64,000 bases of DNA from Apostichopus japonicus (lineage: Eukaryota; Echinodermata; Holothuroidea; Aspidochirotida; Stichopodidae), in contig NC_092579.1 of the NCBI RefSeq assembly GCF_037975245.1, positions 5,395,001 through 5,459,000 of the forward strand, in the 5' to 3' direction. The translations under genes were made by a program, and so were the position numbers. The notes below the pieces were generated by a model. It searched no databases and had not been told where the DNA came from. It saw nothing but the letters and a program-made list of their open reading frames with translations. Of this stretch, positions 43,170 through 56,012 are shown piece by piece (position 1 is the stretch's first letter; each line of letters starts with the position of its first letter).

Positions 43170-46100
43170 GTTCGGTATTTTGTGGGGATTTCTTAGATTT
43201 CTCCTCGGTTTGTGCTCAAGAATTTTTAGTACAGTACACAAAGAGTGATTCTGATCACTGTAAATCTTATTTGCCATTCTTGTAAACTCAGTTATAGCAG
43301 CAGCATATACTTTTTCTAAAAATATATTGTAATCTAAAATTAAATATAGCTGATGTGTATTTAAGAAACTTCATTGTTCTTTCTTTGCTTTCTTGCAATA
43401 TAAAATGGTACCAGACAGGCACTGTATAGATCACATGTGCCAGGGTAGAATAATAGTATCGAAAACATTTTCCTTAGCATTTTGGTTAAAGGGAGACACA
43501 ACGTAAGCCACACTAGATTCTATATAATACACTTTTTTTATTCCTTGATACATTGCAAGAAAAGTTCAAACTGTCGTTGCTGTATACTCCCAGTACTCAG
43601 TTTTTGGAGGTTCTAGCCACCTCAGATCCCTCAATAAGGAAACGTTGCAATCTTAATAGAATGAGACATTCATGTTTTATGGTTTTATTTTAAAAACAAA
43701 TTTCCATTATTTTTTGGGGGGGGGGTTGGGCAATAAAGTATTGCGGTCACATGTTCGAACTATGTAATTTACAGAACACTGATAATTTAATTGGTCATTT
43801 TCTCTTAGGAATTGTGCATGATACAGCAGTATCATCGGCATATTTTGTAACAGAAATGTGTGAACTTGACATAATTTCATAAGTATAAATAGTTAATAAT
43901 ATGTGTAAAAGTAAGTTGGCCTGACGTTTCGATCCTAGCAGGATCTTCTTCAATAATATAGCAGATTATGGACCCCCCCCCCCCCCCCCTTAAGGCGCAT
44001 CAACCTATATTTCTGATATTTCCGATAACCTTTTATCAAACTTGTCTAGACCATCCTTGAAGAAATTGTGTCAGCCAAATTGAATAAGCCAAATTGAATA
44101 AGCCATGTTTCTTTGATAAATCGTAAAGATCCTTCATTAATTATGGGTTATGGGTTAACAATCCCCATGTATGGAAACCAGGGCTGAGGGTGTATCAGTT
44201 TGGTGATGTTCATTTGGTTTGTATGTCCATATTCTGACTTGGTTTATTTTTTCCAAAAGGTCTGGTATAACTTCACCTATGATCCCGGACTTCTTAGACT
44301 GTGGAAGAAAACTTCCAGGGTGCTGTCAAATATGAAGGTTGCTATACAGATTTTCTAGTAATTCGGTCTAAACGCACTACCTCTCCTCCTAGTCCTTTGT
44401 CTTTGTAGCAAAATAGTTACTTAAGAATAAGCTATGCTAGTACCTTCCAAAGTTTCATGTAAAAGTATATGACCTTCAAGTATGTAACTAGGTATAACTA
44501 AGCCAGATAAAAAGTAGTTTATAAGTTAGGCTAGTGCAATGCTTGTGATGAGCAAAGCCGTCTACAGCTAAGAGAAACCTTACTTCTTTAGGGAGATGTT
44601 ACATTTTTAGCGTTTCTTTATATGTGAAACTGAAGACTGCAGGAAGTCTAAAGTGGAAATGAGCTAATGTTTTCATGTTTTAATTTTTCATAATACTGGT
44701 ATTTGTATATTGAACTGTTTACATTCACATTGAAAAGGAGACGGGAAACCAAATATTAAAGCATATCGCCCACCCCTCGTCATTCCAAGTGGCACTAAGA
44801 CATCACACATTGGCCAAAAAATAGCCCCATGCCACGACTTTTAGAACCAATTTACTCCCGTACTGTGCAAGATAATGGACTTAGATATTTTAGGGATAAT
44901 TTCAACACAAGGATCTTGGTGATATAAGTTCATTATGAAGGTTTGGGATTTCTTCCCTTAAGTCCTTAGGAATGGTTAGGCTAACACTAAGAGTTGCTTA
45001 AATTAATTAACCTTGGTCTAGGTATTTATAGTCTTCGCGGTTACAATTAAAACTTGAGTGATTTATTCATTTTTTTTTACGAGTTACACCCATTGTCATC
45101 AATGTCCATCAGTGACTTACACCACTTGTTTCCTCATTTACACAAAGCTCTAATTAAATGTACCGACACTATTACACCGATTCAGTAGAAATAAATAGCG
45201 TTAGTTCAGTCTACTGTCTATAGCTACTAGCGCAACAGATACAAGCATCGAATGTACTGCAATCATAACACTAGGCTACTATTCAGGTATATTATTGTTG
45301 ACCCCACTGGCCATTCTGTATTCACGAGTTATGCTATCGTGTATGAAATGCTGCATTAATCAATTTAAAGGCGAGGTAGAAATAATAAAGATATTACCTT
45401 CCCATCATCCTGGGTGTTTTCAAATGGCAGTTAATTAGTGGGGTTCACAAGTCAGTGTGACATGGTTTTTATGTTCGGCATGTTCCAAAGGGTAACATCG
45501 TCGTTATGCAAAAACACATGGACCTTAGCCGAATTGTGTTACTGAGTGGTTAAAATGACTGAAGTATCGTCAGTATGTGAGAACGAGAGCGGGCCTTAGT
45601 TGGATATTCGTCAAACATCAGTCAGGAATAGCTAAAAATCTAAACAGTTTTAGAACTTCTAACCCGGCTCAAAGGATTTTTCACCCTCGAATTAAGTAAG
45701 AAAAAATATTTAACTCAATTTCGCAAAAAGTGCACATTTGCCACTACGCTAAACGAGGACGACATATTATCAATGAAGTGGTGTGTTGTCGGATTTTTCT
45801 TGGTACTACGGGCGAAGGTCATTAATTAAGTTTCGTAACTCATCGGGAAGCGATTAGAGGGGTTGTGAGCATGCGATTTCATGCAGATGGGAACAACTCC
45901 ACCCCGCCCATGATACGCCCTTAAATCCACTACATGATATTCACAGGAGATGTGTTCAATTCTCCAAACGCATGCGGGATTTACTTTTAGATTCATTGTA
46001 CGATTTACGGTACTAGGTTTGGGGTTACAATTAGCATTCAGATCGGAGTGTATAACATTTTATCTCTGGATGATAGTGTTGCATCGAAGGACATAGGTCT

Positions 46101-46253
46101 TGTGCAGTTCGCATATAGATCCTGGTCTAATACCAAAATGCGTCATGTTCCCCGACGACTCAGTCGAGTTCGAGTTGGTTTCATAGCACAATTGTACAAC
46201 TGTTTAAGGCGTTCATTCACACACATGCGTTATGATAGACCATATATGGTATA

Positions 46254-46350
<97 letters not shown>

Positions 46351-48339
46351 TAGTGAGAGAGGTAAAAAATGGAAAACTGAAATGGAAACGTCAAAAATTG
46401 AGCTTTCGGTGTAACGGGTCGGGTGAGGCGCACGCCTTTCCGAAATCCTCGATCCGTCACTGGCTACCCTGTGTATATCATAGGGATCAGCGCTGTTATT
46501 ACCGTATGTCACTGTCCCTCGATCTTTCTCTTCCCGGTGTCTTGGCGGTTTTCTTCTACTTCCTCCTTTTCTCCTTTTTCTCTCTTTCTTCTTTTTCTTT
46601 TCCCTTCCTTCTTCTCCTTCCTCCTCTATTTGACCCTTTTTTCCCCTCTTTTTTCCCTCTCTGTTCCCTTTTTTCTTCTCCCTTTTGTTCTCTCCTCTTT
46701 TTCTTAACCGGGATATGCAAGCCCCTAACAACCCTGCCCCCCCCCCCCTCCACTGGATATGCGCCTATGTACTCTAACATGGAGAATTCCACTGGTACTC
46801 ATACGCATGTTGTTGTACTTTTGAAATAATTCTGCTCAGAACAAGTTACTAATTGCTACCTACCAGCATAACAGTTTTGAAGTTAAGCTCTTCTTGGATG
46901 GTCACGAAGGATATCACAGCAGCATAGAATACATATAAAGCATCTGCTACCTCCAAATTGGCATCTTCCATCTGAACAGAAGAAAAATATTTCAGAGTTA
47001 TCCGGTAACACAAAATTTCAAGTTAAGACAGGAAATATAAAATACTAATATATTACAAATATCAGGTAATTTGCAATTTAAAACAAACAATAAAATTGTT
47101 TCTCACTGAATAGCAGGGTATTAACAAAATATTGTAAATAGCAATATAATTCCCAAGATCCATAGCGACACTTTTTACATTGACACCTTGCCGTATTAAG
47201 AACACTATAGAAAGTGCTGAAAAGCCCCAAAAATGTTATGCATGATTGTATTACTTCCATATTACACTGATTATCATATAGCAAACTAATTTTTATCTAC
47301 AGCATCTCCAGCAAGGATATCACTCAAGCCAGGTAAACTCCTAACTCGACTCAACTTGATTGATGAGTCACAAAATCTGAAACTGCTCATTTTAGCTTCC
47401 ACACCGAACGTATCCCGACCCTGCTCTGACACTACACCCTCACACCTCCCTTGACAACAAAATCATTCAATATTTCTTACCAGTTGAATAATTGCTTTCA
47501 AGAATTTCTTTTAGTGTTCCAATGCTACAGGAAAGTTTTTATTGATCTCGGATAGAACAGTCTGCAGGGAGTTAAAAGAATTGAGAAATGCCAGATTTGG
47601 CACAGGTCAGCTTTAAGAAGATGAGAAAGAGACAAAAGAAAGATGAATACCATAAATCTGGTTGTCGTATCCAGCTGAATCAGGGATTGTGAGGGGTCAA
47701 GACAATCAGAGACACGAGTTAATGAGGGTCTTATTATGTCTAGGACCACCAGGCAGTTCCAAATAAACTGTTACAGTGTGCAAAAATAACAACATTTTTA
47801 TACTACAAACAAACTTTAATTCTAAACTTTTCTTGTATGCACAATCCCAGGGAATAATTTAGTGTTCACATTTTGTGTAGCATTTTGGAAAGGTTCTGAA
47901 TTATTTCTCTCGTTCAAGACTATAGTTCCTGTGTAGTGTGTAGAGACTGCTAAAGATCTTTATAGTTTTAATGCAGCGTGACCAATTGTTGTAGCAGTTG
48001 GCGATGCGATACTGTATAAATGATTTCCTGAAACATTTTTTTTTGCTTCCAGGTATATGACAGGGAATGTGAGTGGGATAGTGGTGGAAAATGTTTGACC
48101 TGGTAAAGAGGAATAAGTAAGATAAATGAGCATGGGCATATCTGAAAAAGAATAATAATGTAATTGACATATTTTTAACATCTAAAAAGCGGAATTTTCA
48201 TATAAACTCGACACGAGCGTGTGAAAACTGATTCTATAAACTAGACAGGAGGGTGTGAGAACAATTTCTACCGAATATTCACCAAATGAAGAATTTCCTG
48301 TTGTTCTCTAGTTGTTAATTTCTCCATCCATTTTGCTTC
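43170..48339 (-). CDS. Unidentified gene, three exons in phase (partial)
   Basis: Minus-strand exons 48283-48339 (57 nt, phase 0 to 0), 46860-46971 (112 nt, phase 0 to 1) and 43170-43315 (146 nt, phase 1 to 0) join into one frame. They encode EAKWMEKLTTREQQEILHL; MEDANLEVADALYVFYAAVI, then SFVTIQEELNFKTVMLVE; and KVYAAAITEFTRMANKIYSD, then HKPRRNLRNPHKIPN. Boundaries: acceptors CATTACAG, TCTGTTCAG, TTTTTAG; donors TTG|GTGAAT, GTAG|GTAGCA, AAC|GTAAGT. The product is helical and amphipathic. I recognise no family. A further upstream exon starting DIEDYFCFFQK (acceptor at about 48874) is possible, but its donor is unclear. The end of the gene was not found. Confidence 0.45.
43893..43960 (-). repeat. 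Dispersed repeat end with GATCCTGCTAGGATC hairpin (copy 1)
   Basis: On the minus strand: GAAGAAGATCCTGCTAGGATC, then GAAACGTCAGGCCAAC. GATCCT-GCT-AGGATC is a perfect 6-bp hairpin. The same block recurs on the plus strand at 51950-52023. Confidence 0.6.
46251..46348. repeat. (TA)n microsatellite
   Basis: About 95 bp of TA repeats. Confidence 0.97.
46520..46750. repeat. Long polypyrimidine/polypurine tract
   Basis: From about 46545 to 46712 the plus strand is almost all C and T (TTCTCCTTTTTCTCTC-type runs), followed by a C run at 46736-46748. Such tracts can adopt triplex structures. The encoded Glu/Lys/Arg-rich minus frames are compositional. Confidence 0.8.
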
Positions 48340-50464
48340 CTGTAATGAATAAACCATTGTCAATGTGTGTTTAATCTTTACCATTACTCACATAGATCTG
48401 TTCTCTTTCAACGTATAAGTTTTACAATTGAAGCAAAGAAAGAAGGCCAAGTATATTGGTAAGGCGAGACTTGAAAATATGAACGGAGAAGTATGTATTC
48501 CTTTGAATACTGAAAAAATGAATTCTATTTGGGGTATCAGGTGATCAATTAAATCAGTTGCATAGAATCCATAGCACTGTAAATTACAGTACTAAATTGA
48601 AAAGGATACTTTATTTAATTCATGTATATATACCTTTCACGTTTTTTTTCAAAGAACTCGGCTTATGCAAACAACAAACCATATGTAGGCTACAAACAAA
48701 ACAGCTGTGAGCCAGATCTGGCAATCTACATGTTTGTTTTAATGAAGAATGGCATTTTATTGTTTTTGTATTCATTGAGCTCATAACTTCCAAAATTCTG
48801 CTCACACTGACTTTTTTTACAGATTTCTTTGGCGGGCACTTTTTGGAAAAAGCAGAAGTAGTCTTCAATGTCCTGAAAGGAAAACATGCGTAGTAATATC
48901 AATTTAATTCAGTCCAAGCATGATACAGAGGAGTGCAATGGGTGTGTGGATACTGGTGGAGGGGGGGGGTATTGGGACTCGTAAGCCTTAAAAATGAGGG
49001 GGGGGGAATACACAACAGAATAAATACACTTGATAATTAACTTTTACTGACATATTTATTTTATAACTAGAAGGTTAAATGTTCAACAGTTGTTAGTATA
49101 ATGCAACTCATATTTAACACAATACTCGGATTTTAAAAAACTACTCAATGTAGAGAATCTTCAAAAAAAGTCTGAATGAGATCTTGTATCATATATATAT
49201 CAGTTAATAGAATAAAAAGATGTCATAATTAGATTTGAAACAGTGAGACCAGGAATACTGCCTTGTTTCATACCATACCCTTGTGCCATCCATTGTACAT
49301 TAAGAAGCTTACCATATTAACTTAGGATGCGAGTGCTGGTCAGAAATCACCATCAAGGTCCCTGCTTCAAATCTAAATCTAGCCGAAAGTTCTCCTAATG
49401 AAATATGTTAACATTATCCAACTTATTTTCTTTTTATCTCTTGCTTAAATAGTATTGTTTATATAGTATTCCTAAGAACCTAATCTTGATAAATTTTTGC
49501 ATACTTGGCTTGTGGCTGTCCAAATTTTGTCCCGTTGCTAATGCCAGATTGACCCCCTGTCTATACTGGGGCTACTTTTAATCATTCAGAGATACATAGA
49601 AATACACATAGATAGGGATCCACAGGGAGCTAAAACCATTTAAGGATGCAACATATCTCAAAGAATACATTAAAGTAAAATTTTCTGCTAAGAAATCTAT
49701 CAATCAATCTATCAGTGATGAGGTGAAAACACTCCTTAAAATGTATGTGACAGAAACAAAGGAAACCTCTATATGAATTATACATAACACTATACAATCC
49801 ATGATACGCAATTGACAAAGAGCCCATGCAATATTTCGAGGGTCGGTTAACGGAAGTATGTGCTCATTTTCCTTCTTTTCCTGTTTAATTGTCTTAATGC
49901 AATCTTCACAATTACACAATACTCAAATTTTAAGTTAAGATTTAAATATACTAAAGGTGCCTTTACCCACATTTGGTAAAACTGGCGCAAATGTTACAGT
50001 TTGGGTTACAGCCCGTTCCACCTGCAGGCTGTAATCCTTTGTCTCCTTATGGTCAATTGCATCAATAGCTTGATTTGCAGTAAATGCCTGGCTCTTCATC
50101 CCCATTTGTTTCTAACTTATGATAATGATCCACCTGGAATGCAGGCATTCCACCAAGCTAAGCAGCAAGTTCAGTTGTTAAATCCACTTAACACTGTCCA
50201 TTAACAAAGTTAACAGGTTAACTGTAATTCAGAATTCTTTTATAATTTGGAGGATCACTTATGATGCAGAAAATCGTGGTATGACACCCGAAAGAGCAAC
50301 AGGCTTTAATCTTGACTGACATGTGAGGGAAACCCACGGCCTCCCAGTAACTAGGAACCTTTACTTCTGATGGGATCGCTTTCATCCACCTGAACCTCTT
50401 TCCTCTGCAGTAAAGGGCATAACATGCGTTTCTCCTACATCCATATACCAGTCATGAATATCCA
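48340..50464. other. Between the unidentified gene and CCDC137-like gene
   Basis: Presumed 3' UTR of the CCDC137-like gene near 50464 and upstream sequence of the unidentified gene. G-rich runs at 48959-48969 and 48998-49006. No clear AATAAA was found for the CCDC137-like transcript. No further exon was established. Confidence 0.4.
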
Positions 50465-53400
50465 TCATCTTCGATTCCCTCCTCCTGACATCCTTTGCAT
50501 TTTAACTTTTCTGTAGGCTTCTATAGCCGCACTCTGTTTCTCGTCGAACGCCTTCCTCTCGTATAGAGTCATGGCTTTCCGTTTCTTGTACTTGGAGGAA
50601 CTGCTTTCTTGGTGTTTGACAGGAGCAGTAGCATTCTTTGATAGCATTGCACTCAGATGAAGTTGCTTCTTACCGCTCTATAAATTTCAAAATAAATAAA
50701 TAATAATAATAATGGCTTACCAAAAGAGAAACATATGACTTAACCACCAACGATGAATCTGATCAGAGAGTTACCAAAGTACGGAGGTCACTCGTATTCA
50801 AACATTTTTTTGGCCTGGTGACCCCAGTTTTCACCTTCTTGAGCTTGGCAACCCTCCAACAGATGTTAGGAAGGTGGTTTACGGGGAGAAGGAAACACAC
50901 TCCTTTTTAATATGAATACGAAGGTGCACAGTTGCAAAATGGTGTTGAAATTTGCAAATTTTGTTTTCAAGCAATTTATGTTCAAGACTTTCCACCTTTT
51001 TCTTTGCCACGAATAGCAGCAATTTCAGTTTGTTTTTGCTTTGTTTTTGATGAACCTCCAAAATCGTTTGATGACCCCACCTTGAATACCAGGGGCGTAT
51101 GTCACTGATTAAACCAAAGTAGCAAGGACACTAGGTGGTTTCATTGGACATGCGAAATGAAGGTATTTCAAATTCAAATATCCTGAGCTAAGAGCAACAA
51201 GATCTTAAGATGAAGTTTTCATGTTGCAGTAGATACTCTTTGTGGGTCACTTGTGATTTGATGGTCAGTAAAAAAATTCTTTGTTGCCTAACGGGCAATA
51301 TGTATCTTTATCAAAATTCTACATATTCAGGTGATACCGCTGCAAGCCATTTCTTGTTGTTTATGGAATTATACCATTTGTAATATGTGATAAATCTACC
51401 AATGTTTGAACTGTCAAGAAACAATGAATCTATCTGAACCATTTTATCACCACATACATACATAGAAATATTCTTAATCTATCGCATAATAACATACAAG
51501 AGGTTGTGTTTTGTTTAGTTTGCAGCACTAGTTAATGTCAATCAAGAGCCATAGTAACTTTTTCTGGTTTGAAACTTACCTTTTCTGTGGCTTTCCCTCC
51601 TCTGGGTTTGGCTGTAAACTGTGGAGGACATCTTGCCACATCACCAAAAGCTATTTTTTCTAGAAGTGAATATGAAGGCACAAATATGAGGTTAAACTTT
51701 ACATTACTGATAGTAAAAACTCGATGCAACTTTTGCAAACATTAATATCTTCCCTTAGTCCTCTCTTTGTCTCTCTACAGTTTATCTCCTACCTCTCCTC
51801 TTCCCCCTGTTGGTTTCTTTCTTCGCTCCATCCCTTGTCTACTAATCCCCTTACATCTATCTCTTTTGTGTTTCACCCTGCTCATCAACATGTCTGTATT
51901 GTATTCTCTGCTTGTATTTGTCCCTTCTGTTACTGTTACTTGTCATTCAGCCTCTGAAGAAGATCGTGCTAGGATCGAAACGTCAGGCCAACTTTTACAC
52001 AAACATAATATCTCTTTAGATTTAATGACTGTACCAGAAAGAGAAAACATGACATTGCAAAGATATTTTTTCTAAAACAGAATTGACATTATCTTGCTGT
52101 AGTGGTTTTCAAGATTATTACCAGTTTGACAAATTTTTTAACTTTTGCAACTTTATTTAGTGCCTGGGTTCATATATATGTCCTAATAATGGCACGTATG
52201 GTTAAAAGCTCTTTGTAAAACTTACAGACATTTCCTTCCATGTTTTAATATAAATCATGATAAAATTTAAAAAAATTAAAACTAGGGGACAAGTAAGTGT
52301 TTTGAATTTGGTAAAGCAAGTTTTATGTTACTGAATCCTGCTGACTGTAGAATAATGAAAATAATACAAATCTGTGGATTCAAAATTCTTTGCAATTGTG
52401 CAACAATTTCACGATCTTGCTTTACCAGGTAAATTATTGATAGCACAGCAGCCTTTTGTCACCAATCACCTCCATTACTTTCAAAACAGAAACTGCGTGC
52501 AGTACTGTTTTTGGAATTTAAAAGTAAAATGTAACTAGAAATGAAGATAATTTAAATATCTTGATCATCTTTACATGAACTTCATTAAATATAATATGCT
52601 CTACCTGTGAAAAAATCTTTTTCCAACTGATCTAGATTCTTTTCTATCTTCTTGTGTTCGGCTTTCTTCTTTAGTAGCGCCAGTCTTCTGCAGAATACAG
52701 AAAAGTGATACAAAACGTTAAAGCTTTACAACAGATGACGTTTTAAGTTAAGGAGAAGGCAATACCTGAAGGTCATGACTGAAACAAAAAGGCTCATTCC
52801 TTTTTAAGTGATATCAATGAGATTTAATGTTCCTTCATATAACAGGCTGAAGATTTGAGCAAGTCTAAATGTGGCATCTTCATGCCACTTGTGCTTCAAA
52901 TATTGTTTTTCTTTCATAACTTATTTTCTTAGCTGTTTTGGGGTGTTCATCAACAAAAATATAAAACATATAAGCTAAATATGAAAATTAGGTTTAATGT
53001 CTCAGATTCCAAGAAGAAACTTAAAGCAACTTGTTGACTCTTCACTATTTTAAGATACATCTCTATAAAACAATGTCACTTTCCTCTCTTTGTGGTCAAA
53101 TAATATATAACATACAGTTAGCATAGACTATACAGCAGTACGAGTGAACTTGATGATATGTAACATAGAGCTAGCATAGACCATACAGCAGTACGAGTGA
53201 ACTTGATGATATATAACATTGAGTTAGCATAGACCATACAGCAGTACGAGTGAACTTGATGATATATAACATTGAGTTAGCATAGACCATACAGCAGTAC
53301 GAGTGAACTTGATGATATGTAACATAGAGTTAGCATAGACCATACAGCAGTACGAGTGAACTTGATGATATGTAACACAGAGTTAGCATAGACCATACAG

Positions 53401-56012
53401 CAGTACGAGTGAACTTGATGATATATAACATAGAGCTAGCATAGACCATGTAGCAGTACGAATTTGATGGAAAAGGAAACAAAATCATGAAATGGAAACC
53501 ATTGCTTTAATGAAGATGGAAACATAACTGGTAGTTAGGTACTTTAAACTTTTATCAAATTGTTAAAATGTACAACCATGACAAAAGAAAGATACCTTGT
53601 CTCTCCTCCCTCCCCCTCCCTCCCCCCGTCAACCGGAAAGAGATATGTTTACATTCAAATATTAACTACTGAGTTGATCTGGACGCCATACAGTATTTCT
53701 TCTCAAACAACAATATATTATCAGGTTGTAACTGCCTGCACCACTTAATAATAACAAGTTCTGACAAGACTTTTCTTTTTTACAAATTCGGCAAGGTGTA
53801 GATACTTCTGAACATTGTCTGTGAAAGAAGGTACATTCCCAACTTCAAGTGTTATTAGCATCTCTTCTGACCAAAAACTTTTATGCATCAAAGTAACAAC
53901 ACATTTTATGACAACTTTAGAGATATTATGTTGAAAATATGACCAAAGTGTGTCATATTGTGACACAACAACGATATGATCTTAAACAACTCAACAAACC
54001 TTGGTTCAAAAATTTCCATACTTCAAAATTTAAGTTAAACTTTGGGATGTCATAAAACATGCACATTTATGTTTAGAATATAGTAAATCTAAACTTGCAG
54101 TAAAAAAATTCAAATGAGGAATAATTCCAGACCAAACTGAGAAAATTTTTAAAATTATATTGTGATTGTATTTACCTCTTGTTACTGTCCGATACTTTCG
54201 TTTTTCGATCGCTGTTTTCATCGTGACTATTTACAAGTATTTTCATCCTCTCTTCTCTGATCTTCTTATTCGCCGATGACGAAACTCTCTGGACGAATGC
54301 ATCCATTTTCTCACCTTCCTCAGGATAAGTAACTGGCTTTATTCCCACTACATTAAAAAAAAGTACCAAGAACAATAGAAATCTATGAAATAATTGGTAT
54401 TTTAAATGATGATGATGTATTGATCACGAATTTGATCACATGGCTTATTTGTCACCATGTTTGCAGACTCACAAACGTTTGTTTATATGCTCATCTCAAA
54501 ACAAAAATTTACCTTCTTCCAATGCAGCTATTTCAACTTTTCTCTTCTCTGCCTTTTCCCTTTTCTTTTCTGCTTTTGTTTTCTTTGCATCTTCAATAGT
54601 TCCCAGCATGGACTTGAAACTATTAGGCGCAGACTGTTCTCCAGGATTAATTGGTGCCACATCCTGTTTCTCTTCCCATCGCTTTTGCTCGCTGTAAAAG
54701 AAAACCGAACTAGTCAATGTTCACGGAACATTTGGGAACACATACAGAGCGAATGCATGCTACCATCTGTATGTGTAATATCATAGACACAAATTACATG
54801 TATGCAAATTATAAGAACACAAAAGGTTAAGACTGCATACTTGCCAATGCTGCCAGTTTAACGAGGGTGTCTTCCAGTTTTTAAAGGCAATCTCACACTC
54901 TCCTGATTTCCAGGGGTTATCTCAAACCTCAATTTTTATCTATCAGAAATGGGTCTGCATAAGAGGGACGTTGAGTAAATCCACTTTCTTTCAAGACATA
55001 ATTATGTCTGTTCTAAAGTGCTAGGGTTAGGGTGACAATTACCTTTCAGGTCTTCTGTATAGACCACAACTATAGCACGCTATCTTGGAAAAGTTTCTTG
55101 AGATTACAGTAATCGACCTGCCTTGGTCGTAAAATGACCTCTTTTAACCAATTAGTCTGCAACGCCTGTTACATATTTTTTCTTGTGTGAGGGTCTTTGT
55201 GTGAACACTGTTTGATAAACTACACTGTAGATATGAACATATTTCCACACAGTGTTTACACAAATAACCTAATAGTAATGGTGTTAAGAAGCTATGCAGG
55301 CTAATCTTAGACTGCCTGAGGTGGATTTACAACCGTGGCAGGTCGATTACGTAAGCACAAAACTTTCCTAGCTATAGCGTGCTATAATTGGAACCAATAA
55401 AGCAGATCTTTAACATAGCCTACAATAGTGCAGAGGTGATGTATAAATTTCAAAATAGATTCTATGTTCCTTTATAGATACTTAACAAATATTTTCAAAA
55501 CTTTCTTAACATTTAACTCGCATAGAAAACGATTGGGTTCAATGATGGGTCGTTCTCATTATAATGCAAGGGTTTTCGATGAAGTTTTCGACAGAGTTTG
55601 TGTAGCCACTTCACGGGATTGCTTTAGTCTCTGAGAAATTATTTTCATACTTTCTCAGTAAACTCGCATTACAATAGACTTCTTTCAATGGTGCCAACGT
55701 AGCCACTCCCGGGAAACCTTTGGAAATCTCGACGTACACACTCGATTTGAACGGGTGTTTTACAACAACCGCAAAACCCTAACGACCTAGCATCGTAGAA
55801 TGCAAACACAGCTACAAAACAATGGGATACAGGGTAGGGTATACCAATTCCACGAAATATTACAACGTTCGAACTCCCTAAAATGAGGTTTCAGTAAGAT
55901 TAGCTTCTCCATCAGATGGGCCATAACCGAATCATAATTACCGGACACGTTTATCTCTTCTGGGTCCCGTGAGAAAGGGGTCAATCGCTTTGATCCTCTT
56001 GTGTTTACCCAT
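50465..56012 (-). CDS. CCDC137: CCDC137-like protein (complete, six exons)
   Basis: Minus-strand exons 55942-56012 (ATG), 54513-54691, 54176-54347, 52605-52687, 51580-51659 and 50465-50677 (TGA) join in phase to 798 nt, 265 aa (human CCDC137 is 289 aa, from memory). It starts MGKHKRIKAIDPFLTGPRRD. Recognition rests on the order of segments: a Lys/Glu-rich coiled region (TKAEKKREKAEKRKVEIAAL), YPEEGEKMDAFVQRVSSSAN, a KKKAEHKKIEKN helix, IAFGDVARCPPQFTAKPRGG (vertebrate: KFGEVVLQPPELTARP) and the C-terminal AIEAYRKVKMQRM (vertebrate: AVQAYRALKQRQQ). Vertebrate CCDC137 is a nuclear/nucleolar coiled-coil protein reported to bind retinoic acid receptor alpha. All donors and acceptors are consensus GT/AG. 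Nothing is broken. Confidence 0.85.
51950..52023 (+). repeat. Dispersed repeat end with hairpin (copy 2)
   Basis: CTGAAGAAGATCGTGCTAGG then ATCGAAACGTCAGGCCAAC; inverted relative to the copy at 43893-43960, with the similarity continuing into TTTTACACAAACATAATAT. Intronic in the CCDC137-like gene (between exons 4 and 5). Confidence 0.6.
53097..53475. repeat. 53-bp minisatellite, seven copies
   Basis: AGCATAGACCATACAGCAGT recurs at 53120, 53173, 53226, 53279, 53332, 53385 and 53438 with a few substitutions (53-bp period). It lies in intron 3 of the CCDC137-like gene. Confidence 0.93.
55071..55386. mobile_element. MITE with ~60-bp terminal inverted repeats
   Basis: The left end TATAGCACGCTAT..., with GTAATCGACCTGCC at about 55110-55123, is mirrored by GGCAGGTCGATTAC at about 55339-55352 and ...ATAGCGTGCTATA at the right. 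An inner pair, GTGTGAACACTGT / ACAGTGTTTACAC, extends the palindrome. Termini within TA..TA suggest a TA target site (Tc1/mariner-like), but this is not certain. Lies in intron 1 of the CCDC137-like gene. Confidence 0.7.

Larger units (their letters stand above)
43316..46859 (-). other. Intron of the unidentified minus-strand gene
   Basis: Contains C-rich and G-rich tracts (43718-43727, 43974-43989), the motif block at 43893-43960, the (TA)n array and the polypyrimidine tract listed separately. No other coding was recognised. Confidence 0.4.

Noticed and set aside
46213-46829. Glu/Lys/Arg-rich or Phe/Ser-rich frames on both strands
   Set aside because: Products of the TA array and the polypyrimidine tract.
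47479-47525. Short minus-strand exon between TCCTGTAG and GTAAGA
   Set aside because: Splice sites look good, but its only open frame leaves phase 1, which would introduce a stop in exon 46860-46971.
51950-51990. Confident hammerhead ribozyme
   Set aside because: Extra base after CTGAAGA, no stem III loop, and the first copy lacks C3 and the stem I partner.
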